Below the pieces are notes generated by a model, which was not told the DNA's origin, searched no databases, and saw only the letters and a list, made by a program, of their open reading frames with translations. A DNA stretch of 64,000 nucleotides, taken from assembly GCA_905221605.1 (NCBI GenBank), contig CAJNDS010000092.1, positions 168,872-232,871 on the forward strand, written 5' to 3'. Position 1 is the first letter of the stretch. Every line of letters starts with the position of its first letter. This document shows positions 32,101 to 44,373 of the stretch, in pieces. Origin of the DNA: Symbiodinium natans (Eukaryota; Sar; Dinophyceae; Suessiales; Symbiodiniaceae). A program made the position numbers and the translations under genes.

Positions 32101-33281
32101 CTGTCGATGTTGCTGATGTCCTCGCGCTTGTCCTCCAGGCGGCACTGGATGTTGGGCTTGTTCTCCAAAGCCAGGAAGAAGCGCCCCGCCGCCGTCTGCG
32201 CGGCCTTCATGGCCTTGATGCTCGGGTCGAGGTTGCCGATCATGAAGCTGCCGATGAAGATGCAGAAGAAGATGGCCATAATCGTGCCGGGCTCCCAGAG
32301 CTCTCCGGTAGCTGGGTTCAGCTCGTCGTTGTATCGCAGTGTCATGCCGAACCAGAAGGCCAGGCCATATCCCAAGAACACGATCATCATGGTGTAGCCC
32401 ATGCCAGCGCCGACCTTGAAGCCGTTCCGCACCCCGCCGCGTCGCGTCTCGACCAGGGCGGCCGAGAACTTCTTCAGCTCGCGGTGCTCCCCACCGAAGG
32501 CCACGACGGTGCGCATGGCGTTGAGGCACTCCTCGACGACCGCCGAGGCCTTGGCGTACCAGCTCTGCGACTCGTTCTGAATCTCCTGGACCGCCTTTCC
32601 CATGATGGCGGCACCAACACCCATGAAGGGCAGGATGGAGCACATCACCAGTGCGATGAGCCAGCCGAGGCCGAATGCACAGCCGAAGCCGCCCAGGAAC
32701 GCAGAGAGGGCCATCACGCCGTTCCCGAACTTGTCGCCGAAGGCGTCTTGGATCTTCTCCAGGTCGTCGTTGATCTCGGCCGGCAGTGCGGCAACCTCCT
32801 TCGTGTCGAACCAGCTCACGTCCTGGTGGAGCACCGTGTCGAAGTAGAGGACCCGGAACTTGAAGGCCTGCTTCTCCGCAAAGATCTTGAAGCAGGCTCC
32901 CTGAAGGGAGGCGGCGAAGGTGGCGCCCACGCCCACGAGCACCATGGTGATGCAGAGCTCCTCCATCTGCGACATCATGCCGTCCATGGCGGCCAGCATC
33001 TGCTCGCTGGTGAAGGAGGCCGTGCCACCCGTAGCAGCACCCATGCCATCAATGAGGTCGCCGAAGACGATGCACAGCAATGGCTGCGACAAGCCATTGC
33101 CAATGGCTCCAACACAGCCGGTCAGCAACACCACCACCTCGAGACAGTCCATCATGGAAAAGAGCTTGCAAACGGAGGCGGGCTTGATCTTGGCCTTCGT
33201 CGGCTTCAGCTCCTCGGTCTTGGCTTCCACCTGAACGATCTCGTCGTCGGCATCCTCCGGCACCTCCGCATTGCTTGCCAT
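29193..33281 (-). pseudogene. ABCB-type transporter, array copy B, frameshifted in Walker A
   Basis: Exon 1 is 33281-30336 (2946 nt, one less than its sisters) and exon 2 is 30082-29193. One C is missing from the CCC run at about 31978, where the other copies read GACTTCCCTGATC. The loss falls in the glycine and lysine codons of the first Walker A motif, shifting the frame so that translation stops about 20 codons later, at about residue 455. The rest of the gene is intact and shows no further decay, so this is either a very young lesion or a homopolymer sequencing error. If real, only a membrane-domain-1 fragment would be made. Confidence 0.85.
30083..30335 (-). other. GC-AG intron of gene B (253 nt, long type)
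   Basis: It has the same splice boundaries as in A, but 12 extra bases (TGTGGGGGCCCC on the plus strand) inside the GACGTC region, and the poly-C stretch is broken up as CCTCCCCACCCCCTCCC. Gene E (45264-45516) carries the same long form, which is a main marker linking B with E. Confidence 0.88.
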
Positions 33282-34263
33282 CCTGGGCCCTAAAACTTTC
33301 CTAAGGTCCTAAGGTCCCAAGGGCGTTCGAAGCGAGCTTGGGCACCAAGCTGAGCCGGTAACCTTGATTCAGCAACACCCACGCCCAACAACAAAAACAA
33401 AAACACGAGACGCCCCTACAAACACCGACACCCCTGGAAGGCTTCTCGCATCTTCCCGCCTGCCCAACATGTCAGGCCGCAGTCAGGCCAGCACAACTGG
33501 GCTCCACAGATCGCACTGAAGCAAGCGGAGCACACGACCCTTTTTTGGACAAGCCATGGAAGGAGCCAGAAACGCAGCCTTCGGCCGCAAGTCTCAGCTG
33601 TTGGTGGCCTTCCCAAACGAAGGCCCTGCAGGTTCGAGGGCTAAGGAGTGGACCTCCCGAACAAAGATCCGCCTGTACATGGATCAACTGATCAACTCTG
33701 TACCACCAGGAAGCTCCGGAGCAACCGCCCCCAACAAGCACATATGCTCACATAGGCAACTCGCGCGCCCAAAACACAACGCAAACACGCTCCGGAGCTG
33801 CCAAAATCCCCACGCAGAGGCCTTCGGTCCTTCGCCCCCTGCATGCCTACAATCCGTATGGCATGGCCGGCGGGCCCTGAAAGCGTGCGCGGAGACCGGT
33901 GAGGTGCTCTTTGTTAAGAGTGCTGAGAGCGTTTTTGCCACCCAGGACTATCCGTCCAGGTGTGCAGAAACACCGCAGCAGAAATAAAGCAAAACGCGTA
34001 TTGCACGCTGGACAAACGGACTAACACTGCACTTCTCAGAAGCAAGCGTGTCGCCTACGGATAGGAATCTCAGTTCTCGTTTCGAGTGTTGGGGGCACCT
34101 TGCTCTTAAGAGAAGCGGGGGGGGGGGGAGGCTAACGCAAAAAAAAGGGCGAAGCCAGATGTTTGATGTGTCCAACTGCTTGGCAGTTGGCGGAATGAAC
34201 AACCTCAAGGCAATGATGCACTGCACTTGCCATCGCTTGGTGCACGTTGGTGCACGTCGGCGC

Positions 34264-37200
34264 TCACTTCTGCGCCTGCATCTGAAGCTTGTAGTAGACT
34301 CCCTTCAGGGCCATCAGCTCCGCGTGGTTCCCTTTCTCCACCACGCGGCCATCGGCGTTGACGAGGATGACGTCGCAGCCTTGGATGGTGGACAGCCGGT
34401 GCGCGATGGCGAAGGAGGTGCGGCCCTCCCGCGCGGCCTCCAGGGCCTTCTGCACAATCGCCTCGCTCTGCGTGTCCAGCGCGCTGGTGGCCTCATCCAG
34501 CAGCATCACCGGTGGATTGCGGATAAGTGCCCTGCAGATGGCCACCCGCTGCTTCTGGCCGCCAGAGAGGCGGCTACCCCTGGGGCCGACCTCCGTCTCT
34601 AGGCCCTTATTGCCATTCTTGTACAAGAAAGCCAAGTTTGCCATCTTCTCACACTGCTTGACATACTCGTCGGTGACGGTCTCGCCATCATCCAGGCCGT
34701 ACATGATGTTGGCACGCACGGTGGTGTTGAAGAGGATGGGCTCCTGGCCCACGAAGCCAATCTGGCGGCGCCACCACCGGATGTTCACGGTGTTCAGCGC
34801 GACGCGCTCGGAACCCACGAAGACCTGGCCGTTCTGGGGATCGTAGAAGCGCTGGATCAAGGACATCACGGTGCTCTTGCCGCCGCCGGAGGGACCGACC
34901 AGACCCACCGACTGCCCTGCGGAGATGCTGAAGGAGATGCCCTTGAGCACCTGGACCTCCGGACGGAAGGGGTAGAAGAACTTCACGTCCCGGAACTCAA
35001 TGTGGCCAGCCTGCAGCCCCTGGGGAGACTCGCCCTTGGGCTCCAAGCCGTCGATGGCCGAGATACGGTCCATGAGCTGGAACATGTCGTGGCACGCCAC
35101 CTTGGCCTTCGTGGCGTCGCCCACCATCACGGCGGCCTGGCCAGCTCCCATGCCTCGCGGAAACGCATGGAGGAAAAGAAGCGACGAGCGGGATGACACG
35201 GAGAAGCTGACGTCTAGGCTTGATTACAGAGAGAAGGACGGCTCGACGTCGACGTCTTATAGCGCTACGCACGACGCACGCAGGCTCTAACGCAGGCTCT
35301 ACTTCCTAGCCGATATAAGGCTGGGCATGCAGCTCTACTCCTAGACGAGCGTCGAAGCCCCCTTGCGAGCCCCCCCCCCCCCTGCGAGCGCCTGCGTAGA
35401 AGATGCCCATGAAGGCCATCATCACGCCCTGGAAGTCGGCGACGCCTTCCTTGATCAGCAGAGACGCGACGTAGAAGCCACCGGCCATGATGAAGAACAT
35501 GATGCCGTTGGAGACTCCGAAGCCGAGTCCTGCCAAAATGTTGCGCCTCCACATGCCGACCAGGGACTTCTCAACCCAACCAACATACATGCCCACCAAT
35601 CCCTTCTCCACACCCAACGCCTGCACTGTGCGAGCGTTCATCACGGAGTCGACGACGATCTGGTTGGCGTTGGTGATGTTCTCATTCTCCGTTTTCGAGG
35701 CACCGAGGAGCACCAGCATCTGGATGGCCTGGGCCGCAATCATGATTGGGATGGAGCCCAGCATGACGAGCGACATCTGCCAGCAGTAGACGAAGGCGAT
35801 CACGAGACCCACAACCAACGAACTCATGGCCGCTGCCTTAGCCTGCACGGACTTGCACAGCGTGGAGACGCGGAATGCCCAAAGCTCCAGGGCCTTCGAA
35901 AGCATTCCTGGTGTGTTGGCTGGATCATCATGGAATCCCACCTCCTGACGGAACATGCCCGTCAAGATAGCCACACGGAGACGCTGCGTCATGGCCTCAC
36001 CGAGAATTGAGAAGCAGCCATGCGAGATGGTCGACCCAACGAGGGTACTCACGCCAATAATCACAAAGATGAGTGCCATGAGTTCCAAGTCAGACCGCAT
36101 CTCCTCTTTGTCTGGCTTGTAGAAGCCGTCCATGGACCCGACGAGGGCGATCGTGCAAACGGGCATTGCAGATCCGTCCACCATCGCACCAAGCACAGCG
36201 GGCACAAAGAAAGGCCACTCTGGCCTGTTGTAGCTGAGGAGTCGCCTCATCGGCACCTTGTAATTCTTGACGATGTCCTTTTCTCGATTGGCTTCCGCCT
36301 CCTTCTCCTTCTTCACACGCTGGGTCTCTGACTCTCCGGAGTTTGTCGAGGAGCGCTTCACCATCGCCACGGTGTTGTCGTGGGGCAAGCCGGGCGCGTT
36401 GGTGTCCTCATCGTCCGCCTTGTGAGACGACTCCTGGGCCGCGACCAGGGCATAGTAAGTGCCCTTCTTCTCCATGAGCGAGGCATGGTTGCCCTGCTCC
36501 ACCAACGTGCCGCGGCTGAGCACGTAAATGAGATCAGAGTTGCGCACAGTGCTGAGGCGGTGGGCAATGCTTACAATCCCCAGGCCTTCGGTGGTATTTG
36601 CGCTGATGCTGTCGATCGTGGCCTGGATCATCTTCTCTGATGCGTTGTCCAAAGCACTGGTGGCCTCGTCCAGGAAGAGGAAGGAAGACTTCTTCAGCAG
36701 GGCCCTGGCAATGGCGATGCGCTGTTTCTGACCCCCAGACAGCTGGCCGCCGCCGCTGCCGACGAAAGTGTTGTACTTTTCCGGCAGCCCGTCCACAAAG
36801 CCCAGCTGGGCGTCCGCGCAGGCCTTGGCGAAGTCCTCCTTACTGGCTGATGGGTTGCCCTGCATGATGTTGTGGCGGATCGAGCTGGCAAAGAGCACCG
36901 GCTCCTGGCCCACGTAGCCAACGCACTGTCGCAAGGCCGACGTCTTGAAGCTCGTCATGTTCCGGCCGTTCACCAACACCTGCCCGGAGTCCGGGTCGTA
37001 GAAGCGCTCGAGAAGAGCCATGACGGTGGACTTCCCTGATCCCGACTCGCCGACCACTGCCACTTTCTGACCCCTCTTGATGGTCAGGGACAGGCCGTTC
37101 AGGACCTTGACATCAGGCCGTGCCGGGTAGGTGAAGTGCACATCCTGGAATTCAAAGCTGTCGATGTTGCTGATGTCCTCGCGCTTGTCCTCCAGGCGGC

Positions 37201-38338
37201 ACTGGATGTTGGGCTTGTTCTCCAAAGCCAGGAAGAAGCGCCCCGCCGCCGTCTGCGCGGCCTTCATGGCCTTGATGCTCGGGTCGAGGTTGCCGATCAT
37301 GAAGCTGCCGATGAAGATGCAGAAGAAGATGGCCATAATCGTGCCGGGCTCCCAGAGCTCTCCGGTAGCTGGGTTCAGCTCGTCGTTGTATCGCAGTGTC
37401 ATGCCGAACCAGAAGGCCAGGCCATATCCCAAGAACACGATCATCATGGTGTAGCCCATGCCAGCGCCGACCTTGAAGCCGTTCCGCACCCCGCCGCGTC
37501 GCGTCTCGACCAGGGCGGCCGAGAACTTCTTCAGCTCGCGGTGCTCTCCACCGAAGGCCACGACGGTGCGCATGGCGTTGAGGCACTCCTCGACGACCGC
37601 CGAGGCCTTGGCGTACCAGCTCTGCGACTCGTTCTGAATCTCCTGGACCGCCTTTCCCATGATGGCGGCACCAACACCCATGAAGGGCAGGATGGAGCAC
37701 ATCACCAGTGCGATGAGCCAGCCGAGGCCGAATGCACAGCCGAAGCCGCCCAGGAACGCAGAGAGGGCCATCACGCCGTTCCCGAACTTGTCGCCGAAGG
37801 CGTCTTGGATCTTCTCCAGGTCGTCGTTGATCTCGGCCGGCAGTGCGGCAACCTCCTTCGTGTCGAACCAGCTCACGTCCTGGTGGAGCACCGTGTCGAA
37901 GTAGAGGACCCGGAACTTGAAGGCCTGCTTCTCCGCAAAGATCTTGAAGCAGGCTCCCTGAAGGGAGGCGGCGAAGGTGGCGCCCACGCCCACGAGCACC
38001 ATGGTGATGCAGAGCTCCTCCATCTGCGACATCATGCCGTCCATGGCGGCCAGCATCTGCTCGCTGGTGAAGGAGGCCGTGCCACCCGTAGCAGCACCCA
38101 TGCCATCAATGAGGTCGCCGAAGACGATGCACAGCAATGGCTGCGACAAGCCATTGCCAATGGCTCCAACACAGCCGGTCAGCAACACCACCACCTCGAG
38201 ACAGTCCATCATGGAAAAGAGCTTGCAAACGGAGGCGGGCTTGATCTTGGCCTTCGTCGGCTTCAGCTCCTCGGTCTTGGCTTCCACCTGAACGATCTCG
38301 TCGTCGGCATCCTCCGGCACCTCCGCATTGCTTGCCAT
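34264..38338 (-). CDS. ABCB-type full transporter, array copy C
   Basis: Exons 38338-35392 and 35153-34264 give 1278 residues with every motif listed for copy A, and Ser at 1176. By reading, its protein is the same as those of copies E and F. Silent or non-coding markers it shares with F: the GTGGAC codon for Asp516, the CACAATCGCC word near the 3' end, and GGATAAGTG. With A and D it shares the GGA codon for Gly264, so the copy is a mosaic. Its 3' spacer is of the GCACTTGCCATCGC type. Confidence 0.95.
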
Positions 38339-39320
38339 CCTGGGCCCTAAAACTTTCCTAAGGTCCTAAGGTCCCAAGGGCGTTCGAAGCGAGCTTGGGC
38401 ACCAAGCTGAGCCGGTAACCTTGATTCAGCAACACCCACGCCCAACAACAAAAACAAAAACACGAGACGCCCCTACAAACACCGACACCCCTGGAAGGCT
38501 TCTCGCATCTTCCCGCCTGCCCAACATGTCAGGCCGCAGTCAGGCCAGCACAACTGGGCTCCACAGATCGCACTGAAGCAAGCGGAGCACACGACCCTTT
38601 TTTGGACAAGCCATGGAAGGAGCCAGAAACGCAGCCTTCGGCCGCAAGTCTCAGCTGTTGGTGGCCTTCCCAAACGAAGGCCCTGCAGGTTCGAGGGCTA
38701 AGGAGTGGACCTCCCGAACAAAGATCCGCCTGTACATGGATCAACTGATCAACTCTGTACCACCAGGAAGCTCCGGAGCAACCGCCCCCAACAAGCACAT
38801 ATGCTCACATAGGCAACTCGCGCGCCCAAAACACAACGCAAACACGCTCCGGAGCTGCCAAAATCCCCACGCAGAGGCCTTCGGTCCTTCGCCCCCTGCA
38901 TGCCTACAATCCGTATGGCATGGCCGGCGGGCCCTGAAAGCGTGCGCGGAGACCGGTGAGGTGCTCTTTGTTAAGAGTGCTGAGAGCGTTTTTGCCACCC
39001 AGGACTATCCGTCCAGGTGTGCAGAAACACCGCAGCAGAAATAAAGCAAAACGCGTATTGCACGCTGGACAAACGGACTAACACTGCACTTCTCAGAAGC
39101 AAGCGTGTCGCCTACGGATAGGAATCTCAGTTCTCGTTTCGAGTGTTGGGGGCACCTTGCTCTTAAGAGAAGCGGGGGGGGGGGGAGGCTAACGCAAAAA
39201 AAAGGGCGAAGCCAGATGTTTGATGTGTCCAACTGCTTGGCAGTTGGCGGAATGAACAACCTCAAGGCAATGATGCACTGCACTTGCCATCGCTTGGTGC
39301 ACGTTGGTGCACGTCGGCGC

Positions 39321-42300
39321 TCACTTCTGCGCCTGCATCTGAAGCTTGTAGTAGACTCCCTTCAGGGCCATCAGCTCCGCGTGGTTCCCTTTCTCCACCA
39401 CGCGGCCATCGGCGTTGACGAGGATGACGTCGCAGCCTTGGATGGTGGACAGCCGGTGCGCAATGGCGAAGGAGGTGCGGCCCTCCCGCGCGGCCTCCAG
39501 GGCCTTCTGCACGATCGCCTCGCTCTGCGTGTCCAGCGCGCTGGTGGCCTCATCCAGCAGCATCACCGGTGGATTGCGGATCAGTGCCCTGCAGATGGCC
39601 ACCCGCTGCTTCTGGCCGCCAGAGAGGCGGCTACCCCTGGGGCCGACCTCCGTCTCTAGGCCCTTATTGCCATTCTTGTACAAGAAAGCCAAGTTCGCCA
39701 TCTTCTCACACTGCTTGACATACTCGTCGGTGACGGTCTCGCCATCATCCAGGCCGTACATGATGTTGGCACGCACGGTGGTGTTGAAGAGGATGGGCTC
39801 CTGGCCCACGAAGCCAATCTGGCGGCGCCACCACCGGATGTTCACGGTGTTCAGCGCGACGCGCTCGGAACCCACGAAGACCTGGCCGTTCTGGGGATCG
39901 TAGAAGCGCTGGATCAAGGACATCACGGTGCTCTTGCCGCCGCCGGAGGGACCGACCAGACCCACCGACTGCCCTGCGGAGATGCTGAAGGAGATGCCCT
40001 TGAGCACCTGGACCTCCGGACGGAAGGGGTAGAAGAACTTCACGTCCCGGAACTCAATGTGGCCAGCCTGCAGCCCCTGGGGAGACTCGCCCTTGGGCTC
40101 CAAGCCGTCGATGGCCGAGATACGGTCCATGAGCTGGAACATGTCGTGGCACGCCACCTTGGCCTTCGTGGCGTCGCCCACCATCACGGCGGCCTGGCCA
40201 GCTCCCATGCCTCGCGGAAACGCATGGAGGAAAAGAAGCGACGAGCGGGATGACACGGAGAAGCTGACGTCTAGGCTTGATTACAGAGAGAAGGACGGCT
40301 CGACGTCGACGTCTTATAGCGCTACGCACGACGCACGCAGGCTCTAACGCAGGCTCTACTTCCTAGCCGATATAAGGCTGGGCATGCAGCTCTACTCCTA
40401 GACGAGCGTCGAAGCCCCCTGGCGAGCCCCCCCCCCCCCCTGCGAGCGCCTGCGTAGAAGATGCCCATGAAGGCCATCATCACGCCCTGGAAGTCGGCGA
40501 CGCCTTCCTTGATCAGCAGAGACGCGACGTAGAAGCCACCGGCCATGATGAAGAACATGATGCCGTTGGAGACTCCGAAGCCAAGTCCTGCCAAAATGTT
40601 GCGCCTCCACATGCCGACCAGGGACTTCTCAACCCAACCAACATACATGCCCACCAAGCCCTTCTCCACACCCAACGCCTGCACTGTGCGAGCGTTCATC
40701 ACGGAGTCGACGACGATCTGGTTGGCGTTGGTGATGTTCTCATTCTCCGTTTTCGAGGCACCGAGGAGCACCAGCATCTGGATGGCCTGGGCCGCAATCA
40801 TGATTGGGATGGAGCCCAGCATGACGAGCGACATCTGCCAGCAGTAGACGAAGGCGATCACGAGACCCACAACCAACGAACTCATGGCCGCTGCCTTAGC
40901 CTGCACGGACTTGCACAGCGTGGAGACGCGGAATGCCCAAAGCTCCAGGGCCTTCGAAAGCATTCCTGGTGTGTTGGCTGGATCATCATGGAATCCCACC
41001 TCCTGACGGAACATGCCCGTCAAGATAGCCACACGGAGACGCTGCGTCATGGCCTCACCGAGAATTGAGAAGCAGCCATGCGAGATGGTCGACCCAACGA
41101 GGGTACTCACGCCAATAATCACAAAGATGAGTGCCATGAGTTCCAAGTCAGACCGCATCTCCTCTTTGTATGGCTTGTAGAAGCCGTCCATGGACCCGAC
41201 GAGGGCGATCGTGCAAACGGGCATTGCAGATCCGTCCACCATCGCACCAAGCACAGCGGGCACAAAGAAAGGCCACTCTGGCCTGTTGTAGCTGAGGAGT
41301 CGCCTCATCGGCACCTTGTAATTCTTGACGATGTCCTTTTCTCGATTGGCTTCCGCCTCCTTCTCCTTCTTCACACGCTGGGTCTCTGACTCTCCGGAGT
41401 TTGTCGAGGAGCGCTTCACCATCGCCACGGTGTTGTCGTGGGGCAAGCCGGGCGCGTTGGTGTCCTCATCGTCCGCCTTGTGAGACGACTCCTGGGCCGC
41501 GACCAGGGCATAGTAAGTGCCCTTCTTCTCCATGAGCGAGGCATGGTTGCCCTGCTCCACCAACGTGCCGCGGCTGAGCACGTAAATGAGATCAGAGTTG
41601 CGCACAGTGCTGAGGCGGTGGGCAATGCTTACAATCCCCAGGCCTTCGGTGGTATTTGCGCTGATGCTGTCGATCGTGGCCTGGATCATCTTCTCTGATG
41701 CGTTGTCCAAAGCACTGGTGGCCTCGTCCAGGAAGAGGAAGGAAGACTTCTTCAGCAGGGCCCTGGCAATGGCGATGCGCTGTTTCTGACCCCCAGACAG
41801 CTGGCCGCCGCCGCTGCCGACGAAAGTGTTGTACTTTTCCGGCAGCCCATCCACAAAGCCCAGCTGGGCGTCCGCGCAGGCCTTGGCGAGGTCCTCCTTA
41901 CTGGCTGATGGGTTGCCCTGCATGATGTTGTGGCGGATCGAGCTGGCAAAGAGCACCGGCTCCTGGCCCACGTAGCCAACGCACTGTCGCAAGGCCGACG
42001 TCTTGAAGCTCGTCATGTTCCGGCCGTTCACCAACACCTGCCCGGAGTCCGGGTCGTAGAAGCGCTCGAGAAGAGCCATGACGGTGGACTTTCCTGATCC
42101 CGACTCGCCGACCACTGCCACTTTCTGACCCCTCTTGATGGTCAGGGACAGGCCGTTCAGGACCTTGACATCAGGCCGTGCCGGGTAGGTGAAGTGCACA
42201 TCCTGGAATTCAAAGCTGTCGATGTTGCTGATGTCCTCGCGCTTGTCCTCCAGGCGGCACTGGATGTTGGGCTTGTTCTCCAAAGCCAGGAAGAAGCGCC

Positions 42301-43396
42301 CCGCCGCCGTCTGCGCGGCCTTCATGGCCTTGATGCTCGGGTCGAGGTTGCCGATCATGAAGCTGCCGATGAAGATGCAGAAGAAGATGGCCATAATCGT
42401 GCCGGGCTCCCAGAGCTCTCCGGTAGCTGGGTTCAGCTCGTCGTTGTATCGCAGTGTCATGCCGAACCAGAAGGCCAGGCCATATCCCAAGAACACGATC
42501 ATCATGGTGTAGCCCATGCCAGCGCCGACCTTGAAGCCGTTCCGCACCCCGCCGCGTCGCGTCTCGACCAGGGCGGCCGAGAACTTCTTCAGCTCGCGGT
42601 GCTCTCCACCGAAGGCCACGACGGTGCGCATGGCGTTGAGGCACTCCTCGACGACCGCCGAGGCCTTGGCGTACCAGCTCTGCGACTCGTTCTGAATCTC
42701 CTGGACCGCCTTTCCCATGATGGCGGCACCAACACCCATGAAGGGCAGGATGGAGCACATCACCAGTGCGATGAGCCAGCCGAGGCCGAATGCACAGCCG
42801 AAGCCGCCCAGGAACGCAGAGAGGGCCATCACGCCGTTCCCGAACTTGTCGCCGAAGGCGTCTTGGATCTTCTCCAGGTCGTCGTTGATCTCGGCCGGCA
42901 GTGCGGCAACCTCCTTCGTGTCGAACCAGCTCACGTCCTGGTGGAGCACCGTGTCGAAGTAGAGGACCCGGAACTTGAAGGCCTGCTTCTCCGCAAAGAT
43001 CTTGAAGCAGGCTCCCTGAAGGGAGGCGGCGAAGGTGGCGCCCACGCCCACGAGCACCATGGTGATGCAGAGCTCCTCCATCTGCGACATCATGCCGTCC
43101 ATGGCGGCCAGCATCTGCTCGCTGGTGAAGGAGGCCGTGCCACCCGTAGCAGCACCCATGCCATCAATGAGGTCGCCGAAGACGATGCACAGCAATGGCT
43201 GCGACAAGCCATTGCCAATGGCTCCAACACAGCCGGTCAGCAACACCACCACCTCGAGACAGTCCATCATGGAAAAGAGCTTGCAAACGGAGGCGGGCTT
43301 GATCTTGGCCTTCGTCGGCTTCAGCTCCTCGGTCTTGGCTTCCACCTGAACGATCTCGTCGTCGGCATCCTCCGGCACCTCCGCATTGCTTGCCAT
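39321..43396 (-). CDS. ABCB-type full transporter, array copy D
   Basis: Exons 43396-40450 and 40210-39321 give 1278 residues. Two amino acid changes are unique to it: Leu for Phe at 503 (between the Q-loop and signature of ATPase domain 1) and Tyr for Asp at 743 (extracellular loop 1 of membrane domain 2, by family topology). The 3' part of exon 2 and the upstream spacer are like A, but the 3' spacer is like C. All ATP-site residues are kept. Confidence 0.95.
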
Positions 43397-44373
43397 CCTG
43401 GGCCCTAAAACTTTCCTAAGGTCCTAAGGTCCCAAGGGCGTTCGAAGCGAGCTTGGGCACCAAGCTGAGCCGGTAACCTTGATTCAGCAACACCCACGCC
43501 CAACAACAAAAACAAAAACACGAGACGCCCCTACAAACACCGACACCCCTGGAAGGCTTCTCGCATCTTCCCGCCTGCCCAACATGTCAGGCCGCAGTCA
43601 GGCCAGCACAACTGGGCTCCACAGATCGCACTGAAGCAAGCGGAGCACACGACCCTTTTTTGGACAAGCCATGGAAGGAGCCAGAAACGCAGCCTTCGGC
43701 CGCAAGTCTCAGCTGTTGGTGGCCTTCCCAAACGAAGGCCCTGCAGGTTCGAGGGCTAAGGAGTGGACCTCCCGAACAAAGATCCGCCTGTACATGGATC
43801 AACTGATCAACTCTGTACCACCAGGAAGCTCCGGAGCAACCGCCCCCAACAAGCACATATGCTCACATAGGCAACTCGCGCGCCCAAAACACAACGCAAA
43901 CATGCTCCGGAGCTGCCAAAATCCCCACGCAGAGGCCTTCGGTCCTTCGCCCCCTGCATGCCTACAATCCGTATGGCATGGCCGGCGGGCCCTGAAAGCA
44001 CGTGCGGAGACGGGTGGGGAGCTCTTTGTCAAGAGTGCTGAGAGCGTTTTTGCCACCCAGGACTATCCGTCCAGGTGTGCAGAAACACCGCAGCAGAAAT
44101 AAAGCAAAACGCGTATTGCACGCTGGACAAACGGACTAACACTGCACTTCTCAGAAGCAAGCGTGTCGCCTACGGATAGGAATCTCAGTTCTCGTTTCGA
44201 GTGCTGGGGAAACACCTTGCTCTTAAGAGAAGCGGGCGGGGCTAACGCAAAAAAAGGGCGAAGCCAAATGTTTGATGTTTCCAACTGCTTGGCAGTTGGC
44301 GGAATGAACAACCTCAAGGCAATGTTGCACTGTACTTGGTATTGGCTTGGTGCACGTTGGTGCACGTCGGCGC